A DNA stretch of 64,000 nt from an uncultured Bacillota bacterium (GCA_958448635.1 CAUDEQ010000002.1:5382-69381), one strand, 5' to 3'. Positions 1-8,399 are shown, counted from the stretch's first letter. Numbers and translations are program-made. Notes: generated by a model not told the origin, from the letters alone.

Positions 1-967
1 GCCTGTCCAGTATTCTTTCATAATACAGGCTGGGCTCCAGCAGGTATCTGTCCTTGAACACGATATGGTCAAATGGGGCATCACCTATTTGGACAACATT
101 CTTTTTATCGAGTATGCAGCTGGTATTGGCAAATATTGCGTCCAAAAGTATCGTGCTTATGTCATCAATGCCTATGATATAATCGCTTATCCCTATGCAG
201 GTATCTTTCAGAGCATTATCTGCCTTAAGGATCTTTACAAGGTCTTCTAGAAATCTCTGGAGGAGCTCGTCGTCAGATGAGTTGCTGGTAATTATGAGAA
301 AGATACCGCGCTTGTAGGCGATGAAGGAGTATACGAATTCTGCAGTCCCTGATTTTTCAGGAATATCAGGAGCATTGTCCAAAAGAGCGTTGTTGTATAG
401 CTCCATGGCCTCCTCTGAAATGGAGGATTTATCCTTACAGTTGGAAATATATGCGCACATCATAGAGCCTGATAGAAAGAATGGGTTTAGCTTTCTTAGA
501 AGGCTCTCCTTATTAAGATTGTCCAGATTGTCGTTGAATATCAGAGTGTCCAGAACGATTCCGTTGAAGGACGTATACAGACTGTTGAGCGTTTCGTTTT
601 TCACCGCATAAAGGAGCTCATCTATATATGTGTCTGAAAAAAACATGATAGGTATGCTGTGCTCGTTGGAATAGCTCTTAAGCTCATCTGAAATATCCTT
701 GTAATATATATCTTTTATAGCGATGGCAGCGACGTTGTTGTTAATCAAAAGCTTAAGAGATTTTTCGACGGCATTGGAATCATCCTTAAAGGATGAAAGT
801 GTGGAAATAACGAATTCACCCTTACTGAAGGATTTTGTAATCTGGAAATCCTGCTCCCATTCAAAAAAACCGGCGCTTGTAACATTGTTGTTTAATCCGT
901 TTTTTCCAGATATGATACGAAAATTCTTGAATAAAGGCTTTGACAATAAGTTGGCTACTGTTGGCAT
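1..967 (-). CDS. PucR-family transcriptional regulator, 3' part cut by window edge
   Basis: I translated this by hand from the minus strand. The frame is open from the ATG at 967 to base 1 (322 codons) with no stop, so the C-terminus lies outside the window. The start is backed by AAAGGAG about 9 nt upstream. The N-terminus (MPTVANLLSKPLFKNF...) resembles the PucR N-terminal domain of purine-catabolism-type regulators, and the middle looks like the GGDEF-like linker region of such proteins. The C-terminal helix-turn-helix that would prove the family is not in the window. It is divergent from the cobalamin genes, so it may regulate them or itself through the palindrome at 1029-1055. That link is inference. 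Confidence 0.6.
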   Translation of the reverse strand, partial: MPTVANLLSKPLFKNFRIISGKNGLNNNVTSAGFFEWEQDFQITKSFSKGEFVISTLSSFKDDSNAVEKSLKLLINNNVAAIAIKDIYYKDISDELKSYSNEHSIPIMFFSDTYIDELLYAVKNETLNSLYTSFNGIVLDTLIFNDNLDNLNKESLLRKLNPFFLSGSMMCAYISNCKDKSSISEEAMELYNNALLDNAPDIPEKSGTAEFVYSFIAYKRGIFLIITSNSSDDELLQRFLEDLVKILKADNALKDTCIGISDYIIGIDDISTILLDAIFANTSCILDKKNVVQIGDAPFDHIVFKDRYLLEPSLYYERILDR

Positions 968-1028
968 GTCCGTTTATCGCTCCTTTCATAATGATATTAT
1001 ACACCTTTGCCGGCGAATAACGCCATCA

Positions 1029-1055
1029 TTATCTTTGTGAGATTTACAAAGATAA
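1029..1055. promoter_or_regulatory. Perfect 10-bp inverted repeat between divergent genes
   Basis: TTATCTTTGT (1029-1038) and ACAAAGATAA (1046-1055) are exact reverse complements separated by 7 nt. The site lies 62 bases upstream of the pucR-like start and upstream of the cobalamin leader. It has the size and symmetry of a dimeric regulator's operator. There is no U-tract, so it is not a terminator. The binding protein is unknown. Confidence 0.5.
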
Positions 1056-1150
1056 CGCATTTCAATTCATGATTTATCCAATTGAAGTTTATGGTGTATA
1101 TAGTAAAATAGTAAGCGAAGAATAATAATGATTTCTGCAAATAATAATGA

Positions 1151-1228
1151 TTGCCACATAGGTTTTACCTATATAATATTGGAGTGGATCGAAACATCAC
1201 CCTGAATTTCGATTCACTCTTTTCTTTT
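1151..1228 (+). promoter_or_regulatory. Promoter, operator-like palindrome and promoter-proximal terminator ahead of the cobT operon
   Basis: A TATAAT -10 (1172-1177) overlaps the inverted repeat ATAGGT-ttt-ACCTAT (1158-1172). A TTGCCA at 1151-1156 could be the -35 with a short 15-nt spacer. Immediately downstream is a 13-bp stem (1182-1194 with 1207-1219, one G-U pair) followed by TTTTCTTTT, which is a strong intrinsic terminator. No plus-strand gene ends upstream, so the terminator sits inside the leader of the cobT operon and could act as an attenuator. I could not find a B12 box, so a cobalamin riboswitch is not supported. A 13-nt direct repeat (1121-1133 and 1140-1152) lies just upstream. 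Confidence 0.5.
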
Positions 1229-1281
1229 GGTGTGATATGATGTGCTAAAGGATTGATGCGCTATATATAGTGAGGACAGGC

Positions 1282-2082
1282 ATGATGAAAAGAATAGATA
1301 ACAGACTGTTCATAGCTACGATATGCAGTCAGCATGAGACTATAATAGATGAATACGGGATAGGTGTGGAGCTGGATCAGTTCTGCCAGGCGGAGAGAAT
1401 GGACGCGCCATTAAACCGGGAGGCATGCCGGGAGATAGAGAGCCTCCTGAAAAGAGCCGATAGGTGTACTTTGCATGCGCCCTTCAGCGAGATTTTCCCT
1501 GCTGCAATAGATCCTCGTGCGAGGAGCCTTGCCATGGAAAGGCTGCAGCAGGCGGCGCAGTATGCTGTGAGATACGATGCAGAGAAGATGATCGTTCATT
1601 CAGGATACGTGCCAAGGATATTCTACAAGGAATGGCATGAGGAAAGATCCGTGGAGTTCTGGGAGGAATTCATGTCTGAAAGGACGGACGGCCTTGAAAT
1701 CGTAATTGAAAATGTCATGGAGGATGAGCCGTACATGATGGTAAGGATCATGGAAAGGCTCAAGGCTTCCGGTATAAGGCTGTGTCTCGACACAGGTCAT
1801 GCGATCTGCTCGGGAAAGCTGCCGGCAGAGGAATGGCTTGAGGTCATGGCGCCGTATCTGGCTCATCTTCACATACATAATAACGACGGGAGCCATGATT
1901 ATCACAGACCTGCCTACGAGGGAAAGATCGATATGGAGGCCTTTCTTTGTAAGGCTGTCAGTCTCTGTCCGGAGGACACCACATTTACCATTGAGAGTCT
2001 GGACGGTATGGGGACAATGAAATGGCTTAGGGAGCTGGGCTTCATAGGGAAGCCGGTGACAGATACCGATGGAAGAGGGTGA
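1282..2082 (+). CDS. TIM-barrel protein of the sugar phosphate isomerase/epimerase (AP endonuclease 2) superfamily
   Basis: The protein is 266 residues. It has the metal-site residues of the xylose isomerase-like barrel: His at about 65 in LHAPFSE, His in VHSGY, Glu in IENVMED, Asp and His in CLDTGHA, His in HLHIHNNDGSHDYH, and a C-terminal Glu in ESLDG. I chose the ATG at 1282 because GAGG lies 7-10 nt upstream; ATG 1285 is equally possible and a GTG lies at 1270. It ends 4 nt before cobT, so the two are cotranscribed. The substrate is unknown. Its position suggests a role near alpha-ribazole or base activation, but nothing in the sequence shows that. Confidence 0.75.
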   Translation: MMKRIDNRLFIATICSQHETIIDEYGIGVELDQFCQAERMDAPLNREACREIESLLKRADRCTLHAPFSEIFPAAIDPRARSLAMERLQQAAQYAVRYDAEKMIVHSGYVPRIFYKEWHEERSVEFWEEFMSERTDGLEIVIENVMEDEPYMMVRIMERLKASGIRLCLDTGHAICSGKLPAEEWLEVMAPYLAHLHIHNNDGSHDYHRPAYEGKIDMEAFLCKAVSLCPEDTTFTIESLDGMGTMKWLRELGFIGKPVTDTDGRG

Positions 2083-2086
2083 TTAT

Positions 2087-3268
2087 ATGCGTAGGGAAGA
2101 ACTCATAGAAAGGATAAAAAGCATAGAGCCTGTCGATAAAGCCGCGATGGAAAAGGCAGCTGAAAGACAGGAATCCCTGGCAAAGCCTCCCGGAAGCCTG
2201 GGGAAGCTGGAGGATATCTCCATTAGAATGGCGGGGATCACCGGCAAGGTGAAAAACAGCATAGCCGGAGGCTGTGTGGCTGTATTCTGTGCCGATAACG
2301 GAGTGGCAGAGGAAAACGTCAGCTCTGCGCCACAGAGCGTGACCATGGCGCAGACGGTGAATTTCACCAGAAGACTGACGGGAGTAGGCGCACTGTCGGA
2401 AAGCTTCGGAAGTCAGCTGCTGATAGTGGATATGGGGATAAAAAACGAGATTCCCGAAGGGCTGTACGATACGATCCCGCTGAGGGACACACATAAGATA
2501 GTAGACAGAAGGATAAGACCCGGTACAGATAATATGGCAAAAGGAGACGCCATGAGCGTGGAGGAAGCCTTGAGATGCATCGAGGTGGGCATTGAAATGG
2601 CTGAGGCCGTCAGTGAAGGCGTATATGACATCATGGGGATCGGAGAGATGGGCATAGGCAACACAACCACCAGCGCCGCCGTTCTGTCTGCCGTCACAGG
2701 TCTTGACAGCGGCAGCACATGCGGCAGGGGCGGTGGAATAAAGGAAGACAGCTTCAGGCGCAAGCGTATTATCGTCGACAAAGTATCGGAGCCTTATCGC
2801 AGCAGGGGAGGGGCTGTTGAGATCCTCAAGGCAAGGCAGGACGAGAAGTCATATCATGAGGCTGCATGCGATATGATGCTGGAAATCCTTGCCCGCATGG
2901 GCGGCTTCGACATCTGCGCCATGACGGGAGCCTTTATAGGGGCGGCCTGCAGGAGACTGCCTGTGGTGATAGACGGATATATTTCGGTGGTGGCGGCTCT
3001 GACGGCATATGTGATGGCCCCTGCCTGCAGAGATTACATGTTCGCCTCACATATTTCAATGGAGAGGGGATATCTGCCGGCTGTGGAGCTTTTGGGGCTG
3101 GAGCCGTTTCTGGCGCTGGATATGAGGCTGGGAGAGGGCAGTGGATGCCCTGTGGCCTTTGAGATAATAAGGGGAGCGTGCGATGTGATGAGGAACATGG
3201 CAACCTTCGAGGAGGCCGAGATAAACGACGATTATCTCATGGAGATAAGAGGAGGCGACTGCTTCTGA
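2087..3268 (+). CDS. cobT: Nicotinate-nucleotide--dimethylbenzimidazole phosphoribosyltransferase
   Basis: CobT moves the phosphoribosyl group of nicotinate mononucleotide to the lower-ligand base, giving alpha-ribazole phosphate for cobamide assembly. The 393-residue protein has the usual length and the family blocks KPPGSLGKLE near the N-terminus, GIGEMGIGNTTTSAA in the middle and RLGEGSGCPVA near residue 349, where the Glu is the expected catalytic base (E317 of Salmonella CobT). The ATG at 2087 is preferred over one at 2069 because AGAGGG precedes it and it avoids overlapping the upstream gene. No bluB or bza genes are here, so the base that is activated cannot be read from this window. 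Confidence 0.95.
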   Translation: MRREELIERIKSIEPVDKAAMEKAAERQESLAKPPGSLGKLEDISIRMAGITGKVKNSIAGGCVAVFCADNGVAEENVSSAPQSVTMAQTVNFTRRLTGVGALSESFGSQLLIVDMGIKNEIPEGLYDTIPLRDTHKIVDRRIRPGTDNMAKGDAMSVEEALRCIEVGIEMAEAVSEGVYDIMGIGEMGIGNTTTSAAVLSAVTGLDSGSTCGRGGGIKEDSFRRKRIIVDKVSEPYRSRGGAVEILKARQDEKSYHEAACDMMLEILARMGGFDICAMTGAFIGAACRRLPVVIDGYISVVAALTAYVMAPACRDYMFASHISMERGYLPAVELLGLEPFLALDMRLGEGSGCPVAFEIIRGACDVMRNMATFEEAEINDDYLMEIRGGDCF

Positions 3269-3271
3269 GCA

Positions 3272-3297
3272 TGAACCGGCATTAAAGCCGGTTCATT
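3272..3297. terminator. Bidirectional terminator-like hairpin between cobT and the aminotransferase gene
   Basis: TGAACCGGC (3272-3280) and GCCGGTTCA (3287-3295) form a perfect 9-bp stem with a 6-nt loop, right after the cobT stop and just before the end of the convergent minus-strand gene. The U-tracts are weak on both sides. Confidence 0.6.
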
Positions 3298-3303
3298 CAA
3301 AGC

Positions 3304-4593
3304 TCAGTCTATGACAGGCTCGTATCCGTCATATTCTCCTGCCGCGATGGAAGCTACTGTGGCGAGAGTCCTGTCGATGTCGCCCTCTGTACAGTAAGGG
3401 GCGAGACCCAGTCTCACAACTCCGTCAGGAAGACCAAGAGCTTTCATCGTCTCGATGGCGTAGAAATCTCCGTTCCAGCTGTTGATGGCCTTGGAGCCCA
3501 GCACCTTGGAGACGAATTCATTGGAGTAATCATCCATTGTGAAGACAACGGTAGGCGTTCTCGGCTGACCCTCGGCAGGGCCGTATACGTTGACGCCCTT
3601 TATCCTTCTGAGCCCCATTCTCAGCTTCGTGCCAAGGGGCTCTTCATATGCATCGATGGCAAGCATGCCGGCAACGACGTATTTTCTTCTTCCCTCAAGA
3701 CCCTTGACCTCTTCTTCGAAATACTCTATGTATTTTTCACCTATGGAGGCGATGAAGTTCACCGCAGCCTCACATCCTCGAAGATGCTCATATTGAGGTG
3801 TGCCCATGTGGAACTGTCTGGCGCCCTCTGCGATGTCAGGAGCGCCTGCATTGTTGATTTCCAGACTGTCTATATGCTCCTTTTTGAGATATATGAGACC
3901 CATGTGAGGTCCGAACCATTTGTACGGCGAGCAAACGAGGCAGTCCGTATCTATTGCCTTGACGTCGATGGGAAGATGTGCCGCATAGTGAACGGCATCC
4001 ACCACTGTAAAGGCGCCGACCTTGTGAGCCTCATCTATGTATTTTTTCACATCTGTGATGGTGCCGATGCCGTTGGCAGCCCAGTTTACGGCGACAAGCT
4101 TCGTCCTGTCGGAAAGCTTGGCTTTGTAATCATCGAAATCCAGCTGCTGTGTAACGGGATCCAGCCTTACCTCCTTGATGATGCAGCCGTATCTCTCCAG
4201 TGATTTCCACGGTGCGATGTTGCACTGATGATCGATCTGAGTGACGATGATCTCATCGCCTTCCTTGAAATTCTTGGAAATATTCGCTGCCAGATTGTAG
4301 TTGTTTTGGGTAGATGAGCAGTTGTAGCCCACCTCTTCAGCGTCACAGCCCAGGAAATCGGCGGCTGCCTGTCTTGCAGCGACCTCGATATCGCCCTGCT
4401 TGAGTCCTGCCCTGAAGTTCCCGTCTTCGTTGGCATTGTCGTTGATCATATATCCGGTGATGGCATCAAGAACGCTCTGAGGGACCTGGGTTCCTCCCGG
4501 ACCGTCCAGATATGCGATGGGAGTTCCGTTGATCTGAAGCCTGCATGCGGGAAATTCGCTTCGCAGAGCTTCCACGTCAAATTTAAAAGCCAT
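3304..4593 (-). CDS. PLP-dependent class V aminotransferase, cysteine desulfurase-like (VC1184/TIGR01976 type)
   Basis: This is a 429-residue fold-type I PLP enzyme. The Schiff-base lysine is in CSPYKWFGPHMG, the conserved Asp in VVDAVHYAAH and the PLP phosphate-binding stretch in NCSSTQNNYNLA. It belongs to the cysteine desulfurase/selenocysteine lyase group, and the whole-chain pattern fits the desulfurase-like family whose true substrate is not established. No partner gene such as sufU, iscU or selD is adjacent. It sits alone on the minus strand within the cobalamin genes, and a clear RBS (AGGAGG) precedes the ATG at 4593. Confidence 0.8.
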   Translation of the reverse strand: MAFKFDVEALRSEFPACRLQINGTPIAYLDGPGGTQVPQSVLDAITGYMINDNANEDGNFRAGLKQGDIEVAARQAAADFLGCDAEEVGYNCSSTQNNYNLAANISKNFKEGDEIIVTQIDHQCNIAPWKSLERYGCIIKEVRLDPVTQQLDFDDYKAKLSDRTKLVAVNWAANGIGTITDVKKYIDEAHKVGAFTVVDAVHYAAHLPIDVKAIDTDCLVCSPYKWFGPHMGLIYLKKEHIDSLEINNAGAPDIAEGARQFHMGTPQYEHLRGCEAAVNFIASIGEKYIEYFEEEVKGLEGRRKYVVAGMLAIDAYEEPLGTKLRMGLRRIKGVNVYGPAEGQPRTPTVVFTMDDYSNEFVSKVLGSKAINSWNGDFYAIETMKALGLPDGVVRLGLAPYCTEGDIDRTLATVASIAAGEYDGYEPVID

Positions 4594-4674
4594 TTTTATC
4601 CTCCTTTTTTCATCGATAAATGTATAAGTGTATTGTCTTTTCGCCGGTTTTGTTCAATGCATCAAATCATCTTA

Positions 4675-4702
4675 ATTATATAACTTCAATGGGATATTAC
4701 AA
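4675..4702 (-). promoter_or_regulatory. Promoter of the class V aminotransferase gene
   Basis: On the minus strand TTGTAA (4702-4697) and TATAAT (4680-4675) are separated by 16 nt, placing a start about 75 nt upstream of the ATG at 4593. Confidence 0.5.
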
Positions 4703-4862
4703 GTGTTTAAAATTACAATCGATCCGTGCAAATTTGTTCAAAGTACAAAATCAATAGGAGGGTTTCGGAGATCAGGTTTCTGTAAGGGTTATACGTTACA
4801 ATTTTATATCGCCATGTTTTTGCGGCGGTAGAATCGTATTTGCTGAAATAAAGGAGGATGTG

Positions 4863-4871
4863 TGATATAAT
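4863..4871 (+). promoter_or_regulatory. Extended -10 promoter of the cobU operon
   Basis: TGATATAAT (4863-4871) matches the extended -10 TGnTATAAT. There is no good -35 at normal spacing, as is common for extended -10 promoters. The start would be near 4878, leaving a very short leader that is little more than the GGAGG before the ATG at 4893. The rest of the 4594-4892 gap holds only the two divergent promoters. Confidence 0.5.
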
Positions 4872-4892
4872 CTAAGGCGGAGGTCGCGGCAT

Positions 4893-5429
4893 ATGAACAT
4901 ATTCATCAGCGGAGGCTGCAAAAACGGCAAATCATATTACGCGCAGCGCAGGGCAAAGGACATGGCTTCGGAGAAGGGAGTGCCGCTTTACTATGTGGCG
5001 ACGATGATACCTCGAGATGAGGAGGACAACAGAAGGATCAGAAGGCATATCTCGGAAAGGGCAGGCTGGGGCTTTGAAACCATAGAGCAGGGAAAAGCGC
5101 TGACTGAGATTTTGCATGACGACAGCATAGATAAAAACGGAGTTTTTCTTCTGGATAGCATAACGGCGCTTCTCGACAATGAAATGTTCGGAGGAAGCGG
5201 AGAAATGGACGAAACGGCGGCGGACAGGGTAAAAAGAGATGTGCTGGAATTTGCCGAGGCTACAGGGAATACCGTGTTCGTGTCGGACTACATATATTCA
5301 GACGCAGAGCTGTACGATGAATCCGTCGAGAGCTACAGACGCGGGCTGGCAGCCGTGGACAGAGCATTGGCGGAGATATGTGATCAGGTCATGGAAATAG
5401 GATTCGGTATTGAGGAGAGATGGAAATGA
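4893..5429 (+). CDS. cobU: Adenosylcobinamide kinase / adenosylcobinamide-phosphate guanylyltransferase
   Basis: CobU phosphorylates adenosylcobinamide and then transfers GMP to it. This 178-residue protein keeps the P-loop GGCKNGKS (residues 7-14) and the His in RRIRRHISERAGW (His52), the position guanylylated in Salmonella CobU (His46). The C-terminal half is off-consensus: the usual NEVGxGxVP block is replaced by SDYIYSDAELYDE. That block instead survives in the small CobU-like gene two genes downstream (6348-6752). The gene overlaps cobS by 4 bases, so they are translationally coupled. Confidence 0.82.
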   Translation: MNIFISGGCKNGKSYYAQRRAKDMASEKGVPLYYVATMIPRDEEDNRRIRRHISERAGWGFETIEQGKALTEILHDDSIDKNGVFLLDSITALLDNEMFGGSGEMDETAADRVKRDVLEFAEATGNTVFVSDYIYSDAELYDESVESYRRGLAAVDRALAEICDQVMEIGFGIEERWK

Positions 5430-6301
5430 AGTATGCAAGAGGGCTTTTAATGGCCATCGGAAATTTCAGTGCCCTGCCATGCCCTTATCATAAGTGGCAT
5501 GACAACAGCAGAAAGGCCATGCTGAGCATGCTGCCTGTGGTGGGACTGATACTGGCAGGGATAATCATCGCAGCATGGTGGCTGCTGGGCATGACGGAGC
5601 TCTCGCCTCTTTTCAGAGGGGTAATCCTCACCGTACTGTATTTCTGCTGCTGCGGATTCATACATCTTGACGGCTTCATGGACTGCTGTGATGCCATACT
5701 GTCGCGCAGGCCGGAGCTCCGGGAAAGACAGAGGATACTGAAATCGCCTGATGTGGGAGCCTTTGCAGTCATCAGCATGGTTTTGATGATGATGGTGTTT
5801 GTCGCTTCCATGGCAGAGCTGGCAGCTCGCTTCACATTCCGGGAGGCAGGCATACTGCTGATCATAATGTTCATTTCGAGAGCCATAGCCGCAGATCATG
5901 TGATGAGAAAGCCGACGATGGCTACAAGCCAGTATGCGGATATGAATGGGGAGCCCGCCGGGGGAATGCATGACAGCATGAAAAAAGACAACCCCCGTAC
6001 TGCTGAAAACCATGTGCTGGCATTCATGACATACCTGACGGTTATGGTGGTGATAAGTATATGTAGATATTGCTGCAGTGCAGATATGATGAACGGGGGA
6101 GAATCAGGAAGCCTTCTGCTCTTCTATGTGTTCTGTGCAGGGACGGTATGTGTTCAGATTGCAGTCATATATCTGATAAGCCTCCATGCCAGAAAGCAGC
6201 TGGGAGGCATGAGCGGAGATATAGCGGGATATATGATAGTAATTTCGGAGACGGCAGCAGTTTTCACAGCGGCTGTAATATCTTCATTTACAAATCTGTA
6301 G
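5426..6301 (+). CDS. cobS: Adenosylcobinamide-GDP ribazoletransferase (cobalamin synthase)
   Basis: CobS is a membrane enzyme that joins adenosylcobinamide-GDP to alpha-ribazole (phosphate). The 291-residue protein is highly hydrophobic with several membrane segments. It has the family opening AIGNFSALPCPYHK and the acidic metal-binding block HLDGFMDCCDAILSRR (about residues 77-92), which matches the conserved DGxxDxxDG-like motif in altered form. I chose the ATG at 5426 because GAGGAGA lies 8 nt upstream; ATG 5420 is too close to that site. The start overlaps the cobU stop as ATGA. Confidence 0.9.
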   Translation: MKYARGLLMAIGNFSALPCPYHKWHDNSRKAMLSMLPVVGLILAGIIIAAWWLLGMTELSPLFRGVILTVLYFCCCGFIHLDGFMDCCDAILSRRPELRERQRILKSPDVGAFAVISMVLMMMVFVASMAELAARFTFREAGILLIIMFISRAIAADHVMRKPTMATSQYADMNGEPAGGMHDSMKKDNPRTAENHVLAFMTYLTVMVVISICRYCCSADMMNGGESGSLLLFYVFCAGTVCVQIAVIYLISLHARKQLGGMSGDIAGYMIVISETAAVFTAAVISSFTNL

Positions 6302-6347
6302 TGTGTAAGCAGCGCACAAAAGAGGATTGGATGACAGGGAGGATAGG

Positions 6348-6752
6348 ATGATTCTGATATTCGGAGGAGCGTTTCAGGGAAAGCTGGAATACGCCGAAAA
6401 AAACTTTGATATAGCTTCCGTATGTGACTGCGGTGCAGCATGTGATGATACGGAGGGAAAGTCCTTTGAGGAATGTCTGCCTGATTTTTCAAAGGCTGCA
6501 GTATACTCTCTGGAAAAATTCGTACTGAGGTGCGTCGACGAAGGCGTTGAAGCCGTCGATTATTTCAGAGAGAACAGGGACAAATGGCAGGATAGCATAT
6601 TGATACTCACGGACGTTTCACAGGGGATAGTGCCGATGGAGGCCAGATTGAGAGAATTTCGGGAAATGAACGGCAGACTGATGGTGTATCTGGCAGGTGA
6701 AGCGCAGCAGGTTATAAGGGTGTTTTGCGGAATAGGAAAGAAGGTAAAGTGA
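6348..6752 (+). CDS. Degenerate CobU-like protein
   Basis: This 134-residue protein aligns with CobU at both ends. The N-terminus IFGGAFQGKLEYAE matches the P-loop but has Leu where Walker A needs Ser/Thr. The block DVSQGIVPMEARLREFRE followed by a terminal GIGKKVK matches the CobU C-terminal region (NEVGxGxVPxxxxxRxFRD). There is no histidine anywhere, so the guanylylation site is missing. The ATG at 6348 has GGGAGGA upstream; a TTG at 6327 is a poorer choice. It is shorter than CobU (about 180). It may be a non-catalytic partner of the upstream CobU or a decaying paralogue. Confidence 0.65.
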   Translation: MILIFGGAFQGKLEYAEKNFDIASVCDCGAACDDTEGKSFEECLPDFSKAAVYSLEKFVLRCVDEGVEAVDYFRENRDKWQDSILILTDVSQGIVPMEARLREFREMNGRLMVYLAGEAQQVIRVFCGIGKKVK

Positions 6753-7372
6753 TGAAATCCAGAATATGCCTTATAAGGCACGGAATAACTGAAGGAAACA
6801 AGAAGAAGCTGTACTACGGACATTCGGATATAGATCTGGCAGAGGAAGGGATAACGGAGCTTAAAGAGCTGGTATCCTCCGGGCTTTATCCTGACGGAGA
6901 GGGCGCTGACTTTTACACGACTGATCTGAAGCGTACGCAGCAGACTCTGAAGCTGATATACGGAGAGAGGGAATTTCAGATGATACCTGATCTCAAGGAG
7001 ATAAATTTCGGCGATTTTGAGATGAAAAGCTACGGAGAGCTGAAGGAAATAGAGGAGTATAGGCAGTGGCTCAAAAATCCGGGACAGGACCAGGCGCCGC
7101 CCAACGGCGAGAGCATCCGGACATTCTATGCCAGGATAAAAAAAGGCTTCGAGGAGCTGAAGAAGAAGCATGCTCTGAAGGTATTGTCCATGAGGCATTC
7201 CGGCAGGGAGGCCCTGAGCATAGTCATATGCCATGGAGGAACAATTTCGGCAGTGATGGAGGAGGTCTTTCCGGGGAAAAAGGATAATTTCTACCAGTGG
7301 ATACCTGATCCGGGACACGGCTATATGCTGACGCTGGAGGACGGTGCGGTGACTTCGGCAGATCCGTTTTAA
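6752..7372 (+). CDS. cobC: Histidine phosphatase, probable alpha-ribazole phosphatase
   Basis: This 206-residue member of the phosphoglycerate mutase/histidine phosphatase family has the catalytic LIRHGITEGN (His10) and the second His in VICHGGT. The family covers many substrates. Its place at the end of the cobU-cobS run, with a 1-base overlap to the preceding stop (TGATG), points to dephosphorylation of alpha-ribazole 5'-phosphate or of cobalamin 5'-phosphate. The ATG at 6752 follows AAGAAGG. The function call rests on context more than on sequence. Confidence 0.72.
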   Translation: MKSRICLIRHGITEGNKKKLYYGHSDIDLAEEGITELKELVSSGLYPDGEGADFYTTDLKRTQQTLKLIYGEREFQMIPDLKEINFGDFEMKSYGELKEIEEYRQWLKNPGQDQAPPNGESIRTFYARIKKGFEELKKKHALKVLSMRHSGREALSIVICHGGTISAVMEEVFPGKKDNFYQWIPDPGHGYMLTLEDGAVTSADPF

Positions 7373-7471
7373 TCGTCGTCGGTGAAGCTGTACGGAGGCG
7401 GCCATCTAAGCGGCATCATGCCGGATAACGATAAGTGAACATCCGGATTTAAAATCGAAAGGGAGAAGAAA

Positions 7472-8389
7472 ATGAGGATAAAGAACACGGTCACAGAGCT
7501 TATAGGAGGAACACCTCTGCTTAGGCTTCAGAGTATGGAGGAAAAGCTGGGATGCGGAGCGAATCTCATCGCCAAGGTGGAATTCTTCAATCCTGCCGGC
7601 AGCATCAAGGACAGAGTCGGCTTCAACATGATAACAGAGGCGGAAAAATCCGGCAGGCTCAAGCCGGGAGGCACCATAATAGAGCCCACCAGCGGCAATA
7701 CGGGAGTAGGTATCGCCATGACTGCAGCTGCACGAGGCTATAAGGCCATAATGGTAATGCCTGAGAGCATGAGCATGGAAAGAAGGCTGCTGCTGAAGGC
7801 GCTGGGTGCAGAGCTGGTGCTTACGGATAAGGCTCTTGGTATGCAGGGCAGCGTCGACAAGGCCAATGAGCTGGCAGAGGAAATACCGGGCAGCATAATA
7901 GCGGGACAATTCGAAAATCCTGCGAACCCACAGGCTCATTACGATACGACGGGTCCTGAAATATGGGAGGATACAGACGGAAATATAGACATCCTGGTGT
8001 CGGCCTTCGGCACAGGGGGTACAATATCGGGAGTGGGAAAGTACCTGAAGGAAAAGAATCCGGAAATAAAGGTCATAGGTGTGGAGCCGGCATCGTCTCC
8101 ACTGCTTTCTCAGGGAAAAGCCGGCCCTCATAAGATACAGGGAATCGGCGCCAACTTCATACCAGAGGTTCTCGACCGCACTGTTATAGATGAGATCATC
8201 ACAGTGGAGGATGATGATGCCTTGAATACGATGAAGGAAATCTCACGTACGGAGGGGCTGCTGGTAGGCGTGTCCTCAGGTGCGGCAGTATATGCTGCGG
8301 CAGCTGCAGGCGCCAGGGCTGAGAACAAGGGGAAGAACATCGTGGTGATACTTCCTGACACGGGAGAAAGGTATCTCAGTATATTTTGA
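7472..8389 (+). CDS. cysK: Cysteine synthase (O-acetylserine sulfhydrylase)
   Basis: This 305-residue PLP enzyme of the beta family makes cysteine from O-acetylserine and sulfide. The PLP lysine is Lys46 in GSIKDRVGFNMI. TSGNTGVG binds substrate and GTGGTISGVG binds the PLP phosphate. The ATG has AAAGGGAG upstream. It lies 99 bases after cobC and could be read from the same transcript; a terminator follows it. A second member is at 40184-41113. Confidence 0.93.
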   Translation: MRIKNTVTELIGGTPLLRLQSMEEKLGCGANLIAKVEFFNPAGSIKDRVGFNMITEAEKSGRLKPGGTIIEPTSGNTGVGIAMTAAARGYKAIMVMPESMSMERRLLLKALGAELVLTDKALGMQGSVDKANELAEEIPGSIIAGQFENPANPQAHYDTTGPEIWEDTDGNIDILVSAFGTGGTISGVGKYLKEKNPEIKVIGVEPASSPLLSQGKAGPHKIQGIGANFIPEVLDRTVIDEIITVEDDDALNTMKEISRTEGLLVGVSSGAAVYAAAAAGARAENKGKNIVVILPDTGERYLSIF

Positions 8390-8399
8390 TGGAGGAATC

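Noticed and set aside
65..1040. Three plus-strand frames at the left end
   Set aside because: They are opposite the pucR-like coding frame, which is continuous over 322 codons.
968..1281. Cobalamin riboswitch ahead of cobT
   Set aside because: No B12 box or the long multi-helix core could be found; only a promoter, palindromes and a simple terminator.
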